From: an uncultured Alphaproteobacteria bacterium
GTDB lineage: Bacteria; Pseudomonadota; Alphaproteobacteria; Rs-D84
Direction: 5' to 3'
NCBI GenBank assembly: GCA_937900435.1
Contig: CALCEG010000171.1
Span: 1 to 11,019 of the forward strand
DNA: 11,019 nucleotides
Numbering within the stretch: the stretch's first letter is position 1; each line of letters starts with the position of its first letter. Made by a program: the position numbers and the translations under genes. Shown here piece by piece: positions 1 to 6,378 of this stretch. The notes under the pieces were generated by a model. It was given only the letters and a program-made list of their open reading frames with translations, was not told the origin of the DNA and did no database searches.

Positions 1-2
1 AA

Positions 3-1688
3 AAATTAATCCAAGACTTATTCTTGCGTCTGGAAGAGCTGGGTATGATATCAGAACGTGTATCGCTGCAACCGTATTCCGTCAAAGAAGAAAAATTCTT
101 GGCTGACCGCTTTGTTATTGGTACTTGCCCACATTGCGGATATGAACGTGCGTATGGGAACGAATGTGATAAGTGCTTTGCGAATCTTGAACCGTCAGAA
201 CTGATTAATCCACGCAGTGCTGTTGACCCAGAATCACCCGTTGAAATGCGCGAAACAAAGCATCTGTATTTTCGTACCAGCGCAATGCAGGACAAACTGC
301 GCCAATGGATTGATACGCGTCAGGGCTGGTCCAAGACTGCAATGGCGATTGCGAACAAATGGCTGGCCGAAGGTCTGCAAGACAGTCCAATCACCCGCGA
401 TTTGAAATGGGGCGTTCCTGTGAACAAGGCAGGTTATGAAAACAAAGTGTTTTATGTATGGTTTGATGCGCCTTGGGGGTATATATCGATATCACAATAT
501 GCAAATGACAAGTGGGCAGATTGGTGGCATGGTGGCGATGATGTGCATTATGCACAATTTATGGGTAAAGACAATGTGTCTTTCCATTCAATCTTTTTCC
601 CTGCCCAAGAATTAGCAATGGATGACAACTGGAAAACAGTCGATGTATTAAAGGGTATGAACTTTTTGAACTTCGAAGGTGCCAAGGTTTCAAAATCAAC
701 AGGCAATGGTATTTTCTTGAATGATGCTATACGCGAATTTCCTGCGGATTATTGGCGTTATGCGCTAATTGCATCTGCGCCTGAAACAGACGATACAGAC
801 TTTACATCCGAACGTTTCGCGGACATAGTTAACAAAGATTTAAATGGTTTGTTGGGTAATTTTGTTTCGCGCGTATGCAAACTGACCGAAAAGAATTTTG
901 GTTTAAATGTCCCAAAATCAACAGGTGTTGATTCTGAATTACAGGCCCAGGTTAATGAAAAGTTATCTGAATTGACAACCGCATTGGACGCGTGCGAATT
1001 TCGTGCGTCAATCGCCGCCTTGCGTGGATTGTATGCGATTGCGAACGAATATATGACCCGTAATGCGCCATGGGCATTGGTCAAAGAAGGCAATTTAGAC
1101 GCAGCTGGAAACGTATTAAACGAATGTTTTCAATTAATCGATTTGTTTTCACGCGTATCTGCACCGTTTATCCCAGACAGCGCAGAAAAGATACAGTCTG
1201 TATTCGTGTCTAAGTCCGACTTGTCTTGGCCAGAAAATTACGAACACAGAATTGCAGATGGGGCAGAATTTGTTGTCCCAGAAAACTTGTTTAATCGCAT
1301 TGATGATGAACGGGTAAAGTATCTGACCGAAAAATATACAAATCGCCCCCAAGCGGCACAAATAACCCCAATTGTTGCAGAAATAACATCTGTATCAAAC
1401 CATCCAACGCGTGAAGATTTACATGTTTTATCTGTTAAAACTGGTGCGAATACCCCTGTGCAAATTGTATGTGGTGCGCCAAATGTTCGCGCCGGTATGC
1501 GCAGTGTTTTGGCACCTGTTGGTGCGACTTTGCCGAACAGTAAAAAGCCATTGGTGGCTCGTGCGGTTGCAGGTGTTGAATCATTTGGTATGATGTGCAG
1601 TGCCTTGGAATTGGGGACAGGTACAGATGGCGATAACATTATCGAACTAGATGAAACGTACAAGATTGGCGACAGTTATAAAGGATAA
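3..1688 (+). CDS. metG: Methionyl-tRNA synthetase, 5' truncated by window edge
   Basis: Class I synthetase that charges tRNA-Met in the cytoplasm. The frame is open to base 3 with no plausible start, so the N-terminal Rossmann half with the HIGH motif lies outside the window; the TTG at 24 is internal. Visible in order: a zinc knuckle with Cys codons at 126, 135, 165 and 174 (CPHCG...CDKC), directly followed by the family motif ELINPRS; the sequence YVWFDAPWGY; the catalytic loop as KVSKS (684-698), a Val variant of KMSKS; the helical anticodon-binding domain; and from about 1355 a C-terminal OB-fold domain of the Trbp111/EMAP-II type (IVCGAPNVRAGM, ending near the stop), which usually binds tRNA nonspecifically and dimerises the enzyme. 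It is the first visible gene of an operon; the next gene starts 3 nt after the stop. Identity is certain from conserved blocks. Confidence 0.96.
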   Translation, partial: KLIQDLFLRLEELGMISERVSLQPYSVKEEKFLADRFVIGTCPHCGYERAYGNECDKCFANLEPSELINPRSAVDPESPVEMRETKHLYFRTSAMQDKLRQWIDTRQGWSKTAMAIANKWLAEGLQDSPITRDLKWGVPVNKAGYENKVFYVWFDAPWGYISISQYANDKWADWWHGGDDVHYAQFMGKDNVSFHSIFFPAQELAMDDNWKTVDVLKGMNFLNFEGAKVSKSTGNGIFLNDAIREFPADYWRYALIASAPETDDTDFTSERFADIVNKDLNGLLGNFVSRVCKLTEKNFGLNVPKSTGVDSELQAQVNEKLSELTTALDACEFRASIAALRGLYAIANEYMTRNAPWALVKEGNLDAAGNVLNECFQLIDLFSRVSAPFIPDSAEKIQSVFVSKSDLSWPENYEHRIADGAEFVVPENLFNRIDDERVKYLTEKYTNRPQAAQITPIVAEITSVSNHPTREDLHVLSVKTGANTPVQIVCGAPNVRAGMRSVLAPVGATLPNSKKPLVARAVAGVESFGMMCSALELGTGTDGDNIIELDETYKIGDSYKG

Positions 1689-1691
1689 ACA

Positions 1692-1991
1692 ATGCAAAAT
1701 AAAGACAGAATTATAAACGTTTTTTGTTATGATACTGCGCACCCCAAACAGCAGATTTTTCTGTCGTGGACATTTCCTTGCCGATTGTGCAAGCATTTGA
1801 AATCGTGCCACAGCGCCCAGAATTGCAGTTTTGTGAATTACATACGCGAACGGTTGTTGAATACAACGTATGAATACGGATTGGAAAAACCGTTATTAAA
1901 GGTTTATGCCAAAAACTATTCATACACGTTTATGAATATTGTTCGCATAATTAGTCGTTCGGAACGTATGCGTTTATCAAAACAAAAATGA
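1692..1991 (+). CDS. Cys-rich small protein of unknown function (99 aa)
   Basis: I do not recognise this family. The start is supported by AAAGGA at 1680-1685, six bases before the ATG. It lies 3 nt after metG, and its TGA overlaps the queH ATG (ATGA, 1988-1991), so it is most likely translated and coupled to both neighbours. The protein is basic and has a cluster of four cysteines, C30, C33, C39 and C45 (CxxC-x5-C-x5-C), which could bind zinc or an iron-sulfur cluster; another Cys is at residue 12. No signal peptide or membrane segment is visible, and the last 40 residues are rich in Tyr, Arg and Lys. The context suggests a role near tRNA metabolism, but that is inference. Other frames are locally open, so the product is less certain than the gene's position. 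Confidence 0.6.
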   Translation: MQNKDRIINVFCYDTAHPKQQIFLSWTFPCRLCKHLKSCHSAQNCSFVNYIRERLLNTTYEYGLEKPLLKVYAKNYSYTFMNIVRIISRSERMRLSKQK

Positions 1992-2542
1992 TATCAGAAA
2001 ACATAAAACTTGTACTGGTTTCTTGTTGCGCCCCATGCAGTGCGGGCGCAATTCGTCAATTGGCAGATAATGGTATTGATGGTGTTTCTGATTTTATTGT
2101 CTTGTTTTATAATCCGAATATATTCCCAGAATCTGAATATACCAAGCGTATGAATGAACAGATAAAGTATTGTCAGCAACTGGGGGTAAAATATGCGGTC
2201 TTGGAATACGACCACGATGCCTGGCGCGATGCGGTGCGTGGGCTAGAAACTGCCCCCGAACGTGGTGCACGTTGTGATATATGTTTTGAGTATCGTTTTC
2301 GTCGTGCAGTTCGCTTTGCGCTGGAAAACGGGTATAATGCGATATCTTCTGTACTGGGTGTTTCGCGCCACAAAGACCAATCTCAGGTTGATTCCGCCGC
2401 CCAACGCGCGTGTGTAAATATAGAATATCTGCCGATAAAGTGGGACGAAGATTTGCGTGTAAAAATAAATCGTGAATCAGACTTTTATCGCCAAAATTAT
2501 TGCGGTTGCGAATTTTCAATACGCCACAAAAAGAACCAATAA
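1988..2542 (+). CDS. queH: Epoxyqueuosine reductase QueH
   Basis: Catalyses the last step of queuosine synthesis, reduction of epoxyqueuosine to queuosine at position 34 of GUN-anticodon tRNAs. The QueH family (DUF208/COG1636) replaces the cobalamin-dependent QueG in many bacteria. The 184-residue length is typical. The diagnostic cysteine motifs are all present: CCAPC (C13, C14, C17), ARCDICFEYR (C96, C99) and YCGCEFS (C172, C174); these are thought to hold a 4Fe-4S cluster and a further iron. VLFYNPNIFP near residue 40 and the LGVSRHKD stretch also fit. The ATG overlaps the preceding stop codon and no Shine-Dalgarno is obvious, so translation is probably coupled. It is the last gene of the metG operon; a separate promoter begins 8 nt after its stop. 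Confidence 0.93.
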   Translation: MISENIKLVLVSCCAPCSAGAIRQLADNGIDGVSDFIVLFYNPNIFPESEYTKRMNEQIKYCQQLGVKYAVLEYDHDAWRDAVRGLETAPERGARCDICFEYRFRRAVRFALENGYNAISSVLGVSRHKDQSQVDSAAQRACVNIEYLPIKWDEDLRVKINRESDFYRQNYCGCEFSIRHKKNQ

Positions 2543-2549
2543 ACATTAT

Positions 2550-2577
2550 TTGATATTTAGAATTTTTTTTGTATAAT
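2550..2577 (+). promoter_or_regulatory. Sigma-70-type promoter of the structured RNA
   Basis: TTGATA (2550-2555), a 16-bp spacer, then a perfect TATAAT (2572-2577). The predicted transcription start is about 2584. It stands between the queH stop and the structured RNA, and is one of the best consensus matches in the window. Confidence 0.7.
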
Positions 2578-2593
2578 TGGATTTGAATCCAAT
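2576..2593. promoter_or_regulatory. Perfect palindrome over the -10 box and start: candidate operator
   Basis: ATTGGATT-TG-AATCCAAT is an uninterrupted 8+2+8 inverted repeat. It begins in the last two bases of the -10 box and spans the predicted transcription start, the usual place for a dimeric repressor to block initiation. It has no T-run on either strand to make it a terminator. Alternatively it is a 5'-end hairpin of the transcript, if transcription starts further upstream. Confidence 0.45.
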
Positions 2594-2808
2594 ACAATTT
2601 GGGTTTGGGCTTTGATAGGCTCTTAACAAGTACGGTGCAGATTATTGTATCGAAACTATATTGCCGATGCGTTCTGCACCGCTATGCTGCGACTTATGGT
2701 CGGGCGGCTGTTGGTATATAAAATACGGGCAACCGGAAAACCAACAGAGTCATTACTTGTTGTGATTTATCAACTGTCCCGACCACATTTTAAATGCGGT
2801 CTTTTTTT
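2584..2808 (+). ncRNA. Unidentified structured RNA with predicted pseudoknot
   Basis: A transcript of about 225 nt bounded by a strong promoter and an intrinsic terminator. Complementary segments seen by eye: helix I 2625-2632 with 2754-2761 (AACAAGTA/TACTTGTT, plus an outer U-G); helix II 2633-2641 with 2673-2681 (9 bp, capped by 2647-2652 with 2665-2670, including one G-U); helix III 2697-2704 with 2778-2785 (TGGTCGGG/CCCGACCA); helix IV 2708-2715 with 2740-2747 (CTGTTGGT/ACCAACAG), which may be capped by a 3-bp CGG/CCG stem with a GCAA tetraloop at 2729-2732. Helices I and III interleave, which makes a pseudoknot. I could not match it to 6S, SRP, tmRNA, RNase P or a known riboswitch. It may be a free sRNA or the leader of the broken ORF at 2829. 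Four independent perfect 8-9 bp helices make a structured RNA likely; its function is unknown. Confidence 0.62.
2781..2808 (+). terminator. Intrinsic terminator of the structured RNA
   Basis: Stem 2781-2789 with 2793-2801 (GACCACATT/AATGCGGTC, one A-C mismatch), a TTA loop, then seven T at 2802-2808. Its 5' arm shares GACCA (2781-2785) with the 3' strand of pseudoknot helix III, so the two cannot form together. Confidence 0.75.
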
Positions 2809-2828
2809 ATTAACAAAGGTTTGATAAA

Positions 2829-3033
2829 ATGACCCTAAAAGTAAAAGGTATAAAAAAACAAGAAGAACGTCCCCTGTCAAACAAAACGGGGTATCTGGTA
2901 TATTTGTATAAAAAAACTGGGGAATCTGGAAGAAGAAATCCACAAGATAAGAACCCTTATGCAAGAAACCGAGCCTTGGTATGATTCAGATACCCCAAAA
3001 CCAATTTTTCCACCATTAAAGCACCCAGATTAA
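2829..3033 (+). pseudogene. Small gene apparently frameshifted at an A7 run
   Basis: An ATG at 2829 with AAAGGT at 2815-2820 opens a frame starting MTLKVKGIKKQEER, which ends at TGA 2982-2984. The frame that follows the A7 run at 2910-2916 is more protein-like: LGNLEEEIHKIRTLM, then a Pro-rich end (PKPIFPPLKHPD) and TAA at 3031-3033. Joining the two frames at the run, by removing one A, gives a coherent protein of 67 residues with a short amphipathic helix and a Pro-rich tail. Neither half is recognisable to me. It could be a decayed gene, a base-calling error in the homopolymer, or a gene expressed by slippage on the A-run. A second A7 run lies at 2852-2858. It sits between the structured RNA and the fabD promoter. 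Confidence 0.5.
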
Positions 3034-3038
3034 TATAT

Positions 3039-3067
3039 TTGCGATTGATAAAAATACTGTTTATAAT
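3039..3067 (+). promoter_or_regulatory. Promoter of the fabD operon
   Basis: TTGCGA (3039-3044), a 17-bp spacer and a perfect TATAAT (3062-3067). Transcription would start near 3074, leaving a 5' leader of about 27 nt with an A-rich AAAGG ribosome site (about 3089-3093) before the fabD ATG. Confidence 0.6.
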
Positions 3068-3100
3068 GCATTTAAGTTTAACAAACAAAAAAGGTTATAA

Positions 3101-3976
3101 ATGGCTGGTATTTTTGTTTTCCCGGGTCAGGGTTCACAATCTGTTGGTATGGGCAAAGAATTATTTGATACAAATGCCGCGGCGCGCGCTGTTTTTGAAG
3201 AAGTTGACGATGCCCTAAACCAAAAATTATCAAAAATTATATTCGAAGGACCAATCGAAGAATTAACATTAACCGCAAATGTTCAGCCTGCGATAATGGC
3301 AACATCAATCGCGATGTTGCGTGCATCAGGTGTTGAATTGCCAGAATATATGGCTGGTCATTCTTTGGGCGAATATACTGCGCTGTGTGCCGCTGGGGCG
3401 TTGTCTGTTGGCGATGCTGCGCGTTTGTTGCGTGTGCGTGGCAATGCAATGCAAAACGCGGTCCCTGTGGGGCAGGGGTTAACCGCTGTTATTATGGGGT
3501 TGGATATTGATGTTGTTCGTGAGATTTGTGCCAAAACAAATTGTGATGTTGCAAATGATAACTGCCCGATGCAGGTCGTTGTATCTGGCGCAACAGATAT
3601 CGTTCAAGAAACATTAAGAATCGCCAAAGAACGTGGCGCAAAACGTGCAATGCCATTGGCATTGTCTGTGCCTGTACATTGTCGCATACAGCAGCCTGCA
3701 GCGGACGAAATGCGCGCAGCGTTGGCAAAGGTTGATATGAAATCGCCAGTTGTGCCGATAATATCGAACAAGACCTGTACCCCATTGACAGACGTAAATG
3801 AAATCAAAGACGCGTTGGTCTATCAAATGACACATGGCGTTCGTTGGCGTGAAAGTGTTTTAAATATGGCTGATATGGGTATCACAGAAATGACAGAAAT
3901 TGGCGCAGGTACGGTATTAACAGGCCTGTGTTCCAGAATAACAGATAAAATAACAGCAAAAAAGTTGGAGATATAA
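3101..3976 (+). CDS. fabD: Malonyl-CoA:ACP transacylase FabD
   Basis: Transfers malonyl from CoA to acyl carrier protein to feed type II fatty-acid elongation in the cytoplasm. At 291 residues it is slightly shorter than the usual 300-315. Visible motifs: FVFPGQGSQSVGMG at the N-terminus (residues 5-18); the nucleophile elbow GHSLGE with catalytic Ser88; Arg113 in RVRGNAM, expected to bind the malonyl carboxylate; catalytic His193 in VPVHC (commonly VPFHS); and the C-terminal GAGTVLTGL (commonly GPGKVLTGL). The start has an A-rich AAAGG site about seven bases upstream and a promoter just before it. fabG follows after 2 nt, so the two are co-transcribed, as in many proteobacterial fab clusters. 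Confidence 0.96.
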   Translation: MAGIFVFPGQGSQSVGMGKELFDTNAAARAVFEEVDDALNQKLSKIIFEGPIEELTLTANVQPAIMATSIAMLRASGVELPEYMAGHSLGEYTALCAAGALSVGDAARLLRVRGNAMQNAVPVGQGLTAVIMGLDIDVVREICAKTNCDVANDNCPMQVVVSGATDIVQETLRIAKERGAKRAMPLALSVPVHCRIQQPAADEMRAALAKVDMKSPVVPIISNKTCTPLTDVNEIKDALVYQMTHGVRWRESVLNMADMGITEMTEIGAGTVLTGLCSRITDKITAKKLEI

Positions 3977-3978
3977 AG

Positions 3979-4707
3979 ATGTTTGATTTAACAGGCAAGG
4001 TCGCACTTATCACAGGTGCAACAGGTGGAATTGGTGGTGCGATTGCAAACGCAATGCGTGCCGCAGGCGCAACAGTTGTTGTTTCTGGGCGTGATATGGC
4101 AAAACTAGATTCTGCATTTAATGACGATTTTATCAAGATTCCTTGTGATTTATCCGCAGATGGTGCCGCAGTTGAATTAGTTATGGAAACAATCGACAGG
4201 GCAGGGTGCATTGACATTTTGGTAAACAATGCCGGTATTACACGCGACACATTGCTGATGCGTATGTCAGACGAACAGTTTGACGAAGTTTTAAATACAA
4301 ACTTGCGTTCTTGCTTCAAGACTTGTCGTGCGGCGGTTATGCCAATGATGAAGAGCCGCTTTGGTCGTATTATAAATATTTCTTCGATTATCGGCGTTAT
4401 CGGTGGCGCAGGTCAGGCAAATTATGCCGCATCCAAGGGTGCAATGATTGCAATGACAAAATCCATCGCGGCCGAGGTTGCATCACGCGGCATCACTGCG
4501 AACACAATCGCCCCAGGCTTTATTAAAACCCCGATGACGGACGTTTTGCCCGAAGAACTAAAGAAAACATACTTGTCGCAAATTCCTGCGGGTCGCTTTG
4601 GCGAACCATCAGATATTGCGAATGCGTGCGTGTTCTTGGCATCAGACGAAGCGTCTTATATCAACGGACAGACATTGCATATAAACGGCGCGATGGGACG
4701 GTTTTAA
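3979..4707 (+). CDS. fabG: 3-oxoacyl-ACP reductase FabG
   Basis: NADPH-dependent reductase of 3-oxoacyl-ACP, the first reduction in each fatty-acid elongation cycle. This is a short-chain dehydrogenase of 242 residues, the normal length. The cofactor motif TGATGGIG is at residues 12-19, NNAG at 83-86, and the catalytic set Asn108, Ser136, Tyr149 and Lys153 (YAASK) is complete. The NPADP-loop equivalent reads IAPGFIKTPMT, and the C-terminal INGQTLHINGAM is characteristic of FabG among SDRs. GGAG at 3967-3970, eight bases before the ATG, sets the start. It lies 2 nt after fabD and 3 nt before mnmG. The acpP and fabF genes that often follow are absent. Confidence 0.95.
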   Translation: MFDLTGKVALITGATGGIGGAIANAMRAAGATVVVSGRDMAKLDSAFNDDFIKIPCDLSADGAAVELVMETIDRAGCIDILVNNAGITRDTLLMRMSDEQFDEVLNTNLRSCFKTCRAAVMPMMKSRFGRIINISSIIGVIGGAGQANYAASKGAMIAMTKSIAAEVASRGITANTIAPGFIKTPMTDVLPEELKKTYLSQIPAGRFGEPSDIANACVFLASDEASYINGQTLHINGAMGRF

Positions 4708-4710
4708 AAA

Positions 4711-6354
4711 ATGCAACATTATGATGTAATTGTTATTGGTGGTGGACATGCAGGGGTCGAAGCGGCAGCAGCATCTGCGCGTCGCGGTGCAAAAACACTG
4801 CTGATAACAAAGTCCATAAATGATATTGGTGCGCTGTCTTGCAACCCCAGTATTGGTGGCCCTGGTAAATCACAAATGGTCGCGGAAATAAGTGCACTGG
4901 GTGGCGTTATGGGGCGTGCTGCAGATTCTGCTGGTATTCATTGGCGCACACTAAATGCAACGCATGGCGCAGCGACCCAGGCATTACGTGCGCAAATAGA
5001 CCGCGAATTGTACCATAATGCGGTATTAAAAATTCTGTCCAACCAAGAAATGTTAGACATAAAATACGAAGATGTTTTGTCTTTGGATATTCAGGGCAGG
5101 GTGGTTAATAACAAATACAGTGGGAGTGCGCTGGTATTTACCACAGGAACATTTTTAAATGGTGTTGTCACGCGTGGGGCTGAACGTATATCTTCGGGGC
5201 GTTTGCAGGACGATGGTACATATCAACCTGCAGATACAGGCATTTCAAACGTATTGCAATCATTGGGCTTTAAAATATTGCGTCTGAAAACAGGAACCCC
5301 GGCACGTATCAAGAAATCATCTATTGATTTTTCTGTATGTGAAATCCAAGAACCAGATTCCCCACACGACTGGTTTGTGTTTGGTGATTCTGATAATAAT
5401 TATGAATGTCCCTGCTATATCACACATACAAATGAACAGACCCATCAAATTATTCGCGACAATATAAAACACGCACCGATGTACAATGGCGACATTACCG
5501 GTACCGGTCCACGTTATTGCCCCAGTTTGGAAGACAAGGTTATAAGATTCCCAGAACATACATCTCATCACGTTTTTCTGGAACCTGAGGGTTTAAACAG
5601 CGATTTGATTTATCCCAACGGCATTTCAACCAGTTTTGGTTCTGAATATCAAGACGCGTGGATTCGTACAATTCCAGGACTAGAAAACGCAGAAATAGTC
5701 AGATACGGTTATGCGATTGAATATGATGCAATCGATGCACGCGCATTGAATGATTTGTTGCAATCCAAAGATTATCCAAACTTGTTTTTTGCAGGTCAAA
5801 TTAACGGCACATCTGGATACGAAGAAGCCGCCGCCCAGGGATTGGTTGCTGGTGCAAATGCTGCGGCGTTTGCGCTGGGGCTGCCGTCATTGAATCTGGA
5901 CAGGACAAATTCAATGATTGGCGTTTTGATTGACGACATAACAACCTTGGGTGTTGATGAACCATATCGTATGTTTACATCGCGTTCGGAATACAGGTTA
6001 TCCTTGCGTTCTGATAATGCGATATCACGTCTGGGGCCGATTGGCGTTGAATTGGGCTTAACAGATACAGATTTTTACAATCGGTTTTTAGGGGTGAAAT
6101 CAGAAACGATTGCCCAGAACGACAGTTTTTATGCTGGTTATATTGCGCGCAATCAACGTGAAATCGATGCGTATAAACGCGATGCCGCGTTAAAGATACC
6201 GCACGATTTTCAATATACAGGTTTGGCAGGTTTAACAAATGAATTAGTTGAAAAACTAAACGCGACAAGGCCTGAAAATATCGCAGATTTATCGCGTATA
6301 TCTGGTATGACTCCTGCTGGGATAATGGTCGTACTAAGAAAGATAAAGGGATAG
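4711..6354 (+). CDS. mnmG: tRNA uridine-5-carboxymethylaminomethyl modification enzyme MnmG, shortened form
   Basis: FAD-dependent partner of the GTPase MnmE; together they install the cmnm5 group on the wobble uridine of certain tRNAs. The FAD site GGGHAGVEAA is at residues 10-19 and both functional cysteines are kept: Cys44 (LSCNPSIGG) and Cys270 (GPRYCPSLEDK). Also clear are LKTGTPARI, PCYITHTNE, FLEPEGLNSD, IYPNGISTS, FFAGQINGTSGYEEAAAQG and EPYRMFTSRSEYRL. Only 547 residues compared with about 620-630 usually. Most of the loss is between RFLGVKSE (about 465) and YAGYIARNQ (474 onward), where the family carries some 60-70 more residues, so the C-terminal helical domain (GYIARNQREI to ISGMTPAGI) is kept but its linker is not. 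Several core positions are unusual (GGPGKSQMV, commonly GGIGKGHLV). It lies 3 nt after fabG with a weak ribosome site, suggesting coupling. Confidence 0.92.
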   Translation: MQHYDVIVIGGGHAGVEAAAASARRGAKTLLITKSINDIGALSCNPSIGGPGKSQMVAEISALGGVMGRAADSAGIHWRTLNATHGAATQALRAQIDRELYHNAVLKILSNQEMLDIKYEDVLSLDIQGRVVNNKYSGSALVFTTGTFLNGVVTRGAERISSGRLQDDGTYQPADTGISNVLQSLGFKILRLKTGTPARIKKSSIDFSVCEIQEPDSPHDWFVFGDSDNNYECPCYITHTNEQTHQIIRDNIKHAPMYNGDITGTGPRYCPSLEDKVIRFPEHTSHHVFLEPEGLNSDLIYPNGISTSFGSEYQDAWIRTIPGLENAEIVRYGYAIEYDAIDARALNDLLQSKDYPNLFFAGQINGTSGYEEAAAQGLVAGANAAAFALGLPSLNLDRTNSMIGVLIDDITTLGVDEPYRMFTSRSEYRLSLRSDNAISRLGPIGVELGLTDTDFYNRFLGVKSETIAQNDSFYAGYIARNQREIDAYKRDAALKIPHDFQYTGLAGLTNELVEKLNATRPENIADLSRISGMTPAGIMVVLRKIKG

Positions 6355-6378
6355 TTTTTTTAATTGAAAGGATAAGAA

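Noticed and set aside
758..1093. Antisense ORFs within metG, fabD, fabG and ileS on the minus strand
   Set aside because: They lie opposite conserved genes, have no ribosome sites and resemble no protein family; they are shadows of the plus-strand codon pattern.
2584..2808. Identification of the structured RNA as RNase P, tmRNA, 6S or SRP RNA
   Set aside because: The conserved RNase P P4 sequences, a tmRNA tag or T-arm with CCA, the SRP GGAAGG/AGCA loop and the 6S rod with central bubble are all absent.
2684..2824. 46-codon ORF (MLRLMVGRLL...) inside the structured RNA
   Set aside because: It runs through the terminator, has no ribosome site and uses CGA, CGG and ATA codons unlike the CGT-preferring neighbours; the pairing explains the sequence better.
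3544..3566. ANDN-coding stretch resembling a tmRNA tag
   Set aside because: It lies in the middle of the well-conserved fabD reading frame.
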